A DNA stretch of 64,000 nt from SHXO01 sp964523885 (GTDB lineage: Bacteria; Pseudomonadota; Gammaproteobacteria; Burkholderiales; SHXO01), in contig CAZFYX010000038.1 of assembly GCA_964523885.1 (NCBI GenBank), forward strand, positions 1-64,000, written 5' to 3'. The notes below the pieces were generated by a model. The model ran no database searches, was not told where the DNA came from, and worked only from the letters and a program-made list of their open reading frames with translations. Both the position numbers and the translations under genes were made by a program. This document shows, piece after piece, positions 25,920 through 33,839 of this stretch (position 1 is the first letter of the stretch; every line of letters begins with the position of its first letter).

Positions 25920-27704
25920 ATGAAGAGACTAGCCGTTGCCGTCATCGTCGCGGCCGCCGCCGCGCTGCTCACCCCGGTTGCTCCGGCTCACGCGCAGGCC
26001 AAGCGACCCAACATCGTCATCATCCTCGGCGACGATTTGGGCTTCGCGGACATGGGCTCGTTCGGTGGCGAGATCAGGACGCCGAACCTGGACTCGCTCG
26101 CACGAAACGGCGTGCGGTTCACGAACTTCTACACCCAAGCGACCTGCTCGCCCACGCGGTCGATCCTGCTGAGCGGGGTGGACTCGCACCTGAACGGCCT
26201 GGGCAACATGGACGAGTGGGCTGCGCCCAATCAGCAGGGCATGCCGGGCTACGAGGGCTACCTCAACAACCGCGTGGTGACGCTGCCGCAGCTGCTCAAG
26301 GGTGCCGGGTATCACACCTACATGGTGGGCAAGTGGCATCTGGGCAAGGCACCGGACCAGATCCCGGCTGCGCGCGGATTCGAGCGCGACTTCTCGCTGC
26401 TCGACGGCGCGGGCAGCTACTGGGACATGACCAACTTCACCGCCACGTCGCCCCGGTCGGTCTTCACCGAGGACGGGCGGTATCTGACGCGCCTGCCCAA
26501 GGACTACTACGCGACCAAGACCTACACCGACAAGCTGATCGGATTCATCGACGCCAACCATGCGGACGGCAAACCCTTCTTCGCCTACGTCGCCCACCAG
26601 GCGCCGCACGATCCCTTCCACCTGCCGATGGAATGGCGCACCCGCCACGTGGGCGAGTACGACAAGGGTTGGGAGGCGGTCCGGCAGGAACGGCTGAAGC
26701 GGCAGATCGAGCTCGGCATCATGCCCGCGGGCACGCAGCTGGCAGAGCGGATGTGGTTCGTGCCTGATCCGGTCGTGCTCGCGCCGGTCGCCAGGGCGCT
26801 GTTCGGCAAGAAGATGGAGCTCTACGCCGGAATGGTGGAGAACCTCGACTTCCACGTCGGCCGCCTCATCGACCACCTCAAGCAGATCGGCGAGTACGAG
26901 AACACGATCTTCATCGTGTTCGGTGACAACGGCGCCGAGGGAACCGACCTGTTCAAGATGGTCGCCGGTTCGCCGGGCTCGCGCGACTTCCTGTTCAGCG
27001 CGATCAAGTGGTCGCAGACGCATCCCAACGCATGGGGCGATCCGGGCTCGTACGTCGGCTACGGTCCGATGTGGGCGCAGGTATCGATGACCCCATTCAG
27101 CCAGTACAAGGGCTGGGTCGCCGAGGGCGGCATCCGCAACGCGCTGATCGTCAGCGGCCCGACCGTCAAGCGTCCCAAGGGCAGCATCAACGACGGGCTG
27201 ATGCACGTGGCCGACCTCATGCCGACGCTGCTCGAGATCGCCGGCACCAGCTATCCGAAGACCCACCAGGGGCAGGAGCTGCCCCCGCTGCTGGGCAAGT
27301 CCTGGGGCGGCGTGCTGGCGGGCCAGGCGGACTCCCCCCGGACCGAGGAGGACTACCTCGCGTGGGAGATCTTCGGCAACCGCGCCGTGCGCCAGGGAGT
27401 GTGGAAGATCCGCTGGGAATACAAACCGTTCGGCAAGGGCAACTGGGAGCTGTTCGACCTCGCCGCCGATGCCGCCGAGCGCAGGGACCTCGCGGCAGAG
27501 CGGCCGGACAAGCTGCAGGCAATGCTTGCGCTCTGGGAGCGCTACGTCCAGGCGAACAACGTGATCGTGCCCAACCGCTCCATGTTCGAGACGCTGGAGG
27601 ACCAGCTGCCACAGCGCGTCCCGATCGAGGCCAATTATCCGCCGCTGCTCTACAAGCGCCAGTTCGTGCCGCCCAAGGAACTGATGGCGGATCCCAAGCC
27701 ATGA
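25920..27704 (+). CDS. Arylsulfatase (formylglycine-type)
   Basis: A 594-residue secreted sulfatase. It has a signal peptide (residues 1-26, AHA-Q) and the sulfatase core with the metal pair DD at 38-39. The CSPTR motif (Cys76), where Cys becomes formylglycine, is followed by GKWHLGK near residue 140 and the C-terminal GDNGAEGT. It hydrolyses sulfate esters in the periplasm, releasing sulfate. The ATG at 25920 is preferred over an upstream in-frame ATG that overlaps the MBL gene. The stop overlaps the next gene's possible first start (ATGA at 27701). Confidence 0.93.
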   Translation: MKRLAVAVIVAAAAALLTPVAPAHAQAKRPNIVIILGDDLGFADMGSFGGEIRTPNLDSLARNGVRFTNFYTQATCSPTRSILLSGVDSHLNGLGNMDEWAAPNQQGMPGYEGYLNNRVVTLPQLLKGAGYHTYMVGKWHLGKAPDQIPAARGFERDFSLLDGAGSYWDMTNFTATSPRSVFTEDGRYLTRLPKDYYATKTYTDKLIGFIDANHADGKPFFAYVAHQAPHDPFHLPMEWRTRHVGEYDKGWEAVRQERLKRQIELGIMPAGTQLAERMWFVPDPVVLAPVARALFGKKMELYAGMVENLDFHVGRLIDHLKQIGEYENTIFIVFGDNGAEGTDLFKMVAGSPGSRDFLFSAIKWSQTHPNAWGDPGSYVGYGPMWAQVSMTPFSQYKGWVAEGGIRNALIVSGPTVKRPKGSINDGLMHVADLMPTLLEIAGTSYPKTHQGQELPPLLGKSWGGVLAGQADSPRTEEDYLAWEIFGNRAVRQGVWKIRWEYKPFGKGNWELFDLAADAAERRDLAAERPDKLQAMLALWERYVQANNVIVPNRSMFETLEDQLPQRVPIEANYPPLLYKRQFVPPKELMADPKP

Positions 27705-27745
27705 GCGTTGCACAGCATTGGAAATCGATCTGCGAGGACGAAGAA

Positions 27746-28744
27746 ATGATGAAGAACGACGGTGATCGGACCACTCGGGTGGCCTGGACGCGGATGTGCC
27801 TGGCATTGACGCTTGCCCTGGCCGCGCTCGGTCCGCTGCAAGCCCTGGCCCAGATGCCGGCGCGCTTCTACTGGAAGAGCCTGTCCGGAGCGGACGCAGT
27901 GCCGCTGATCGTCAACTCGGTCAGCGGCAACACCAATCCGTTCGATCCGGCGCATTCCGTGCAGTCCACCGGGAACATCGATGCCACGCTCGCCCTCGTG
28001 GGCTACGCACACACCTTCGCGCTAGTCGATCGGGCCGCCACGGCCGCGGTGATCCTGCCGATGGGGCGGGTCTCGGGCGAGGTCACGACGGCGGGGAAGT
28101 CGTTCAACCAGTCGGCCAACGGGTTCGGGGATCCGATGTTCGAGTTCGACATCAACGTCATCGGCCCGACGGCGCAGCGCAACCTTCAGGATGCCTTCCG
28201 CTATGAACCTGGCTTCTCGGTGGACCTGGTGGTCGACGTTGCGGTGCCGGTCGGCGAATACGACAGCAACCAGCCGCTGAATCTCGGGCAGAACCGCTGG
28301 TACGGGCGGGTGGGCGCGCCGGTGGTATGGCAACTCGGTCCATGGGTTCCCGGGCGGCGCACGACGCTGGAATTCGTGCCTGCGGTATGGGTCTTCGGCG
28401 ACAACGACGACTATGTCGGGCAGACGCTGAAGACCGATCCGCTGTATCAGCTGGATGCGCACTTGACCCGCGACTTCACCGAGCAGTTCTGGGGCTCGAT
28501 TGATGCGTCCTGGTACGACGGGGCGCGTGCGACCGTCAACGGCGTCTCAGGCGACAAGCTGAACGCCATCGGGGTCGGGCTCACGCTCGGATATACGCTC
28601 AACGACAACCTGCACCTGACGGCTGGCTACAAGTCGACCATCAACGACAACGGCCCGGGGGACCTGCGCATGGACATGTTCATGGTCACCCTCGTGTACG
28701 GGTGGCACCCGCTGGTCGAAGGCGCGCGGCGGCTGAAGGAATAG
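27746..28744 (+). CDS. Outer-membrane channel protein (phenol MetA-type)
   Basis: A 332-residue protein with a signal peptide (ending QALA-Q) and beta-strand-rich repeats typical of the meta-pathway phenol degradation-like (MetA) transporter family of outer-membrane barrels. The segments EPGFSVDLVVDVAVPVGEYD and LNAIGVGLTLGYTLNDNLHL are characteristic. The ATG at 27746 follows GAGGACGAA. An alternative ATG at 27701 overlaps the sulfatase stop and would add 15 residues before the signal peptide. It may let an aromatic sulfate ester or its product cross the outer membrane; that is inferred from context. Confidence 0.78.
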   Translation: MMKNDGDRTTRVAWTRMCLALTLALAALGPLQALAQMPARFYWKSLSGADAVPLIVNSVSGNTNPFDPAHSVQSTGNIDATLALVGYAHTFALVDRAATAAVILPMGRVSGEVTTAGKSFNQSANGFGDPMFEFDINVIGPTAQRNLQDAFRYEPGFSVDLVVDVAVPVGEYDSNQPLNLGQNRWYGRVGAPVVWQLGPWVPGRRTTLEFVPAVWVFGDNDDYVGQTLKTDPLYQLDAHLTRDFTEQFWGSIDASWYDGARATVNGVSGDKLNAIGVGLTLGYTLNDNLHLTAGYKSTINDNGPGDLRMDMFMVTLVYGWHPLVEGARRLKE

Positions 28745-28935
28745 ACATCGGGGCAGTTTCGGTGCTCGGGGCATCCGTGCCGGCGGGTGTGGCGCGGAAA
28801 CCTCCGGTCGGCCCGGCTTGATCCGGCAAGGCCAACTGCCCCTCCGCCATCGCGGCACTCACGGGGCTGGACTGCGCTGACGATCCGAATGTTGCGCTTG
28901 AACCGCGCTACGTGCCGCAACCCCGGCACGCCTCG

Positions 28936-30312
28936 TCAGAACATCACCGTCGCGCGCAGCGACAGCACCCACACCCTGTCGTGCGCCGGGTTGAGCGCCG
29001 GATCGCCGATGTACTGCACGTCCGGCGCGAACACCAGGCCACCCAGGAAGGTCCAGTTCCAGTAGGCCTCGACGATGGTCTCGTTGCTGTCCGCCCCGGT
29101 GTATCCAGCGGGGCGGCTGAGTCCGACCGCGACGCCGATCTGGTCGGTGGCGCTGCGATGGAGGGGATCGTTCAGTGCGACGCCCACCGCATACGACGCC
29201 TCGATCGAGCCCGTGTTTCCGCTGGCCCCGTTCGCCCGGCCGAACACCGCCCATGCGGGGTCGAGGTTCTGCACGGCGTTCAGCGACCAGCCGTGCGCAC
29301 CGGTCCCCTGCTGTCCCGGATTGTCGTACCAGGTGAGCGAGTACTGGGCGCCGCCCAGCCCCTTGAACGACGGTGTCCACTGCGCATAACCGAACCATGC
29401 CGTGCCCGCCTGGTCGATCGACCGGAGGTGACTGAACGAGGCGTTGTTGGGGGCTTGCGCGCCGGCGGCGAACTGCAGTGTGCCGCTCGCATTCCACTGC
29501 ACGAAGCCACCCAGCCCGGCGTCGGCGTACGCCGCGCTGCCGTTCTGCGCGAGCACGTAGTTGATGAAGTTGAGCTGCGAGTTGCCCAGGTACTGGTTGG
29601 TGTCGAAGTTGAAGACCGGGTACTGGCCGCCTGCCAGCGCGATGGCGCCGCCCGGCAGCGTCTGCGTGTAGGTCAGTTGCGCGAACTGGTTCTGCGTGTC
29701 GGTCCACGCGTTGGGCGGGGTGACGACGCCGAGGGTGGACTGCATGTCGGCGACCGTGTGCTGCGTGACGAAGCCGTTGTAGAAGCCGAGCAATTGCGCC
29801 GAGCCCGCGCCGAGCGTGGGGCTGCTGAACATGTTCCAGTCGAGCGAGACCTGGCCCAGCACGCTGGGTGCGGGCCGGCCGCCGTCCGGCGTGCCCGACT
29901 GCTGCATGAAGGTCGCGTCCACCGACCACTGCAACCCGGTGTCCTTCTGGAAGCCGGTCTTGAAGCGCGAGTACGCGCCGTAGAGATCGTCGATGTCCTG
30001 GTAGAGGCTGTGCCGCCGGGCTGCCCGGGCAATCGCCTGCTGGGCAAAGCCGGTTCCGCCGGCCGCCGTCGCGCTCGCGGCCGGCGGACCTGGCGCCCCG
30101 TCGCTCTGCGCGAAGGCGCGGAGGGACGGGGTCAGCAGGCTGCAGCACGTCGCAAGGAGCGCTGCGTAGCCGCATGCAACGACACCTCCCTGAGGTCGGG
30201 GTGAGCGGTGCAGCAAGCGTGCGCTGGACGTGGCGAGAGCGCCGGCGCCCAGGCGCGCGGCTGCCGCGAAGGCGGGCATGCGGACGTAATGCAGCGGATG
30301 ACGGTCCCCCAT
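28936..30312 (-). CDS. Carbohydrate-selective porin (OprB-like), frameshifted start
   Basis: A 458-codon frame whose mature part (about residues 70-458) matches OprB-type outer-membrane carbohydrate porins and ends with the Phe typical of barrel proteins. The N-terminus is odd: the in-frame start at 30312 has no ribosome binding site and puts a long basic stretch before the signal-like sequence. A GGGAGG at 30190-30185 followed nine bases later by an ATG at 30175 is the best initiation site, but it is out of frame by one. Removing one base near 30160 would give a normal 25-residue signal peptide (MRLRS-LLATCCSLLTPS...AFA). A frameshift or sequencing error is likely. Confidence 0.75.
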   Translation of the reverse strand: MGDRHPLHYVRMPAFAAAARLGAGALATSSARLLHRSPRPQGGVVACGYAALLATCCSLLTPSLRAFAQSDGAPGPPAASATAAGGTGFAQQAIARAARRHSLYQDIDDLYGAYSRFKTGFQKDTGLQWSVDATFMQQSGTPDGGRPAPSVLGQVSLDWNMFSSPTLGAGSAQLLGFYNGFVTQHTVADMQSTLGVVTPPNAWTDTQNQFAQLTYTQTLPGGAIALAGGQYPVFNFDTNQYLGNSQLNFINYVLAQNGSAAYADAGLGGFVQWNASGTLQFAAGAQAPNNASFSHLRSIDQAGTAWFGYAQWTPSFKGLGGAQYSLTWYDNPGQQGTGAHGWSLNAVQNLDPAWAVFGRANGASGNTGSIEASYAVGVALNDPLHRSATDQIGVAVGLSRPAGYTGADSNETIVEAYWNWTFLGGLVFAPDVQYIGDPALNPAHDRVWVLSLRATVMF

Positions 30313-30476
30313 TTTAGCGGCGAGGCAGCATCCGTATGGTCCTTTCTCGCGGCCATCTCCGGGGACGGGGCCCGAGCGCGCACGGCACGGCAGTTGCTTT
30401 TCACGTTTCGTCGAGATTCGACGGGAGGCTCCGAGCGGATCTGCACCATCGTCGCACGATGCCGTTACAGGAACAC

Positions 30477-31295
30477 ATGGGCACCGTCATCGCGTTTCGC
30501 CGTCCGCCACACTGGCTCACGCACTACGAGCGCGGCCAGGTGCGCTCGATCGCGGCCTGGAAGGCGGCCCGGCCCGGCGCGTACGAGAGCTTCGTGCGCG
30601 GCCTCACCCGCCCGCTCGCCGAGAACGTGCATACGCTCCTCAAGCCCTCCGTGGTGCGCGTGTTCGGCGATCTGCTGGAGTACCTCAACAGCCGCTTCGC
30701 GCGCGACCACGACCTGACCCGGGACGCGGGCATCCGCGGCGCGGGCATCCTCGACATCGAAAGCCTGTCACAGAAGCCGCTGGAGGTGGCCGACGCTGTC
30801 GCGGACTACGTGATTGCCGATGCGCGCAGCCGCGCGGTGGCGGCGGGCGCGGCGAGCGGCCTGGCCACCCCGGTGGCCCTGGCGCTGGGCATCCCCGCGG
30901 CATTCAGCGCCGCCTTGCGCGCAAGCCATCGGGTGGCGCAGGCCTACGGGTGCTCCGGCGAAGCCCAGTCCGATCGCGCCATGGTGCTGCAGGTACTGGC
31001 CCTGTCCCTGGCAGTGACGCGTGCGGAACGCACCCGGGCGATGCAGGACTACCGGCGCCAGCTCGAGCACGCGTTCGTCAACTCCGCGGTCGACGAGATC
31101 ATCCAGATCATCATCGAGCGCACCGTCGTGCGGCTGCAGCTGGGGAGCGCTGTGCCCGGCCTCGGCGTCCTGATCAGCGCCCGCGTCCACGGCCGCTTCG
31201 TCGAGCGCGCCGCCGTATGCGCCAAGCGCGTGTTCCAGGAACGTTGGCTGCGCACGCGCGGCAAGGTGGACTGGATCGAGCCTCGCGCCGCCTAG
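30477..31295 (+). CDS. EcsC-family protein
   Basis: A 272-residue protein of the EcsC family, containing LEVADAVADYVIADARSRAVAAGA and a central alanine-rich segment that may associate with membranes. It ends in FQERWLRTRGKVDWIEPRAA. It is clearly paralogous to the protein at 32549-33388, which shares ADYVIADARSRAV, LALSLAV and a C-terminal FQERWLR-RGKV-WI. EcsC in Bacillus is tied to an ABC exporter and its molecular role is unclear. The ATG at 30477 with AGGA is preferred. Together the two EcsC proteins flank the carbonic anhydrase and border the P-type ATPase operon. Confidence 0.82.
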   Translation: MGTVIAFRRPPHWLTHYERGQVRSIAAWKAARPGAYESFVRGLTRPLAENVHTLLKPSVVRVFGDLLEYLNSRFARDHDLTRDAGIRGAGILDIESLSQKPLEVADAVADYVIADARSRAVAAGAASGLATPVALALGIPAAFSAALRASHRVAQAYGCSGEAQSDRAMVLQVLALSLAVTRAERTRAMQDYRRQLEHAFVNSAVDEIIQIIIERTVVRLQLGSAVPGLGVLISARVHGRFVERAAVCAKRVFQERWLRTRGKVDWIEPRAA

Positions 31296-31462
31296 AGCGA
31301 GCGTCCCCCGCCCGGCGTCCGCTGCGTCCCAGAGCGCCGGGTGTCCGCAACGCCCCTGCACTTGTCATGCCGCGCGCATTGCGGGAGAATTCTCGTTCGC
31401 ACCCCCCGCACCGTCGCCCCTCGGCCGCACGGCCCAAATCGCTGCAGGCTGTCCGCACCGTC

Positions 31463-31756
31463 ATGCCCGAGTACCGTATCTTCCAGTCCGTCTCCGTCGA
31501 GCTGTTCGAGCGCTTCCAGGCGCTCGGTCGCACCTACGACGTCATGTATGACCCGCCCTCCGGGCCCAACGGATATGCGCACGCCAGGACCCCGCTGGGG
31601 ATCTGCAAGGTCGCGTTTGCGCTCGATGCGGAGAAGTCGCAACTCACGCTGGTGATCTGCGAGAAGCCGATGCTCGTGCCCGCCAACAAGGTCTGGCAGG
31701 TGCTCGGGGACGCGATCGACGATTGCCGGGCGCAGGACGGCGCAACAGCGCGCTGA
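31463..31756 (+). CDS. Hypothetical small protein
   Basis: A 97-residue soluble protein starting MPEYRIFQSVSVELFERF. No domain is recognised. Hydrophobic-polar alternation suggests a small alpha/beta fold. It starts 168 bases after the EcsC gene, and its stop is 13 bases before the LCIB-type carbonic anhydrase, with which it probably shares a transcript. Codon use is like its neighbours, which supports a real gene. Confidence 0.55.
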   Translation: MPEYRIFQSVSVELFERFQALGRTYDVMYDPPSGPNGYAHARTPLGICKVAFALDAEKSQLTLVICEKPMLVPANKVWQVLGDAIDDCRAQDGATAR

Positions 31757-31769
31757 CGCGGGTCCCCAC

Positions 31770-32552
31770 GTGACCGCGGTGTTTCGCCAGCAGGCCCTGG
31801 CGCGCTGGCCCCGCTTCGCAGCGGCACTCGATGCACACTTCCCTGGCGCGATCGAGCTCACCGACTACGTGACCCGGTCCGCACGGGCGCTTGGGCGGCA
31901 TGGTTTCGGCGACGCCAACACGCTGGGCGTCGTGGTCACCTGCCGTGACGAGATCGCCACGCCCCTGCACACCCAGGTGATGCAGGCCTGGGGCAAGACC
32001 TTCGATGGCCGCAGCCTTGCCGGCTTCCTCTCCATGGGGGCGACCGGCATCGACGCCGCGCTGTCGCATGCCCCCGTCGTCGACGGCCACGCGCGCTTCG
32101 CGCTCTATGCGATGCCGCACATCGCGATCTCCGAGGACGGCGTGATCGGCAACGTCTATCGCGAGAGCCTGCAGCAGGTCTCGCACGCGTGCGGCTCGCT
32201 GGCCGGCGTGCTGCACCAGCTGGAGGCGGGGCACGCGCGCCGCGTGATCGACCTGGACGACATCGAGCAGAGCCTGGTGAAGGGCCTGCTTCTGACCGCC
32301 CTGCGGCACGGCGAGGCGCGCGACCTCCTGGCGGTGACGCAGCTCGCTGGCCGGCTGATCACCGAGGATGTGGGACGCCTGGTCCTGGCCGCCGACCCGG
32401 CGCGGTACAGCTACGCGGTGTTCACCGGGGTGCTCGTGCACGGTCCTGGTGACGTTCACTGGGTCCACCCGCTGCATGCGTACGCGCGCGGTGTCGCCGT
32501 GGGCACCGGGACCGCCCACCTGACCGACCTGCACCTCGCGGTCGCGCGTTAG
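31770..32552 (+). CDS. LCIB-like (theta-class) carbonic anhydrase
   Basis: A 260-residue protein closely resembling the beta-carbonic-anhydrase-like domain of LCIB/LCIC (the limiting-CO2-inducible proteins). The signature stretch GFGDANTLGVVVTCRDE contains Cys58-Arg59-Asp60. PHIAISEDG contributes His117 and SHACGSL contributes Cys141, a Cys-His-Cys zinc set. These are known as theta-class carbonic anhydrases in algae and some bacteria. The GTG start at 31770 has no strong ribosome binding site. The 3' end overlaps the convergent EcsC gene by four bases. It would interconvert CO2 and bicarbonate, in addition to the beta enzyme at 6267. Confidence 0.82.
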   Translation: MTAVFRQQALARWPRFAAALDAHFPGAIELTDYVTRSARALGRHGFGDANTLGVVVTCRDEIATPLHTQVMQAWGKTFDGRSLAGFLSMGATGIDAALSHAPVVDGHARFALYAMPHIAISEDGVIGNVYRESLQQVSHACGSLAGVLHQLEAGHARRVIDLDDIEQSLVKGLLLTALRHGEARDLLAVTQLAGRLITEDVGRLVLAADPARYSYAVFTGVLVHGPGDVHWVHPLHAYARGVAVGTGTAHLTDLHLAVAR

Positions 32553-33388
32553 CGCGCCCCGGGCGCGATCCACGCGACCTTGCCGCGGTCGCGCAGCCAG
32601 CGTTCCTGGAACACGTGCTTCGCTGCCACCGCCGCCTTCTCGACGAAGCGCGCGTGCAGGTAGGCGTTCATCAGTACGCCTGCGGCCGGCACTGCGGTGC
32701 CGAGCTGCACCCGGACGACGATGCGGCGCAGGAGCGCCGAGGCCGTATCCTCCACCATCGAGCCCACCATGCCGTCCGCGAGCGCGACCTGGCAGTCGCG
32801 CAGTGCCCGTTCGTGGTCGCGGCGCGACACCGCCAGCGAGAGCGCCAGCGTCTGCAGCGCCAGGCGGCGGTCGACCGCCGTGTCGCCCGGGTAGCCATAG
32901 GCCTGCGCGACACGATGGATCGCGCGCAGCGCTGCGTCGAGCGCGACGGGCACGCCAACGGCGAGTGCGGTGGGCGAGGTGAATCCGGTCAGGGCGCCGG
33001 CCTTCACCGCGCGGCTGCGCGCATCGGCGATCACGTAGTCGGCCAGCACGTCGGCGTACTCGAGCGGGCGGCCGGCGAGGTCCTGCAGGGACGTGATGCC
33101 GGCCCGGCGCAGGCGCGCATCGCGGAGGATGCTGTCGCGCTCGGCGGTCCGCGCTGCCATGCGCTCGAGCACCGCATTCACCAGCCTGCCGATGGAGGGG
33201 CGCAGCGCCCGCTGCATGCCCCGTGTCACGGGGGCGGTCCAGCCCTGGAGGAAGCGCGCGAGCGCACCGGCCGGTGCGCCTTTCCACGCGGCGATCAGGC
33301 GCACCTGCTGGCGCTCGTAGCGCGACAGCGGCTGCGGCGGATGCACCCGTGAGAAGGGGAGGATGGTTCCTGGCGCGGTCGTTTCCAT
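32549..33388 (-). CDS. EcsC-family protein (second copy)
   Basis: A 279-residue EcsC-family protein, last gene of the leftward P-type ATPase operon. It shares the family core LEYADVLADYVIADARSRAVKAGA and the C-terminus FQERWLRDRGKVAWIAPGAR with the copy at 30477. The ATG at 33388 follows AGGTGG; a frame further upstream overlaps the neighbour and is rejected. The gap to the preceding gene is 28 bases. A hydrophobic alanine-rich centre suggests membrane association. The function is unknown, though two copies around the ATPase genes suggest a shared role. Confidence 0.82.
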   Translation of the reverse strand: METTAPGTILPFSRVHPPQPLSRYERQQVRLIAAWKGAPAGALARFLQGWTAPVTRGMQRALRPSIGRLVNAVLERMAARTAERDSILRDARLRRAGITSLQDLAGRPLEYADVLADYVIADARSRAVKAGALTGFTSPTALAVGVPVALDAALRAIHRVAQAYGYPGDTAVDRRLALQTLALSLAVSRRDHERALRDCQVALADGMVGSMVEDTASALLRRIVVRVQLGTAVPAAGVLMNAYLHARFVEKAAVAAKHVFQERWLRDRGKVAWIAPGAR

Positions 33389-33416
33389 GCACCACCTCGA
33401 AGCGTGCGGGTGCCCG

Positions 33417-33818
33417 CTACCCGTCGCGACGGCGATCGAGCGGCGGATAGCGCCGGTCGAGGTCGTCGAGTAGGCGGTTGATCTGGCGCAGCGCGGTGTG
33501 GATCGGGCGCGGCGCATGGCCGCGCTGCCACTTCTCCAGCTTGACGCGACCGGCCTTGGTCCGCGCGAGCAGGCCGATCAGGAGGATCGGCGCACCCAGG
33601 ATGCCGGGGATGGCCAGCCCGATCAGGCCGGCCATGATAAGCGTGTTGCTGGTGCCGCGTGAGAGACGCTCCACGCGCTCGATGACGTACGCGTCCTCCT
33701 GCACTTCCAGCGCTTCGGCGGTGGCGGCGGTCACCGGCAGCAGTCGCGGATCGGGCCGGCCGAGGGGCGCGGGGAGCGGAACGACGCGGGTCTCGGTACT
33801 GTCTGGATTCTGGGTCAT
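33417..33818 (-). CDS. Hypothetical membrane protein
   Basis: A 133-residue protein with a short cytoplasmic head, one hydrophobic hairpin (about residues 58-85, NTLIMAGLIGLAIPGILGA) and a basic tail. No family recognised. It is 21 bases downstream of the pseudo-ATPase gene and 28 bases before the EcsC gene, inside the same leftward operon. It may be an accessory subunit of a membrane complex. Confidence 0.65.
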   Translation of the reverse strand: MTQNPDSTETRVVPLPAPLGRPDPRLLPVTAATAEALEVQEDAYVIERVERLSRGTSNTLIMAGLIGLAIPGILGAPILLIGLLARTKAGRVKLEKWQRGHAPRPIHTALRQINRLLDDLDRRYPPLDRRRDG

Positions 33819-33839
33819 GGCGATGTTCTTTTCGCTGGC

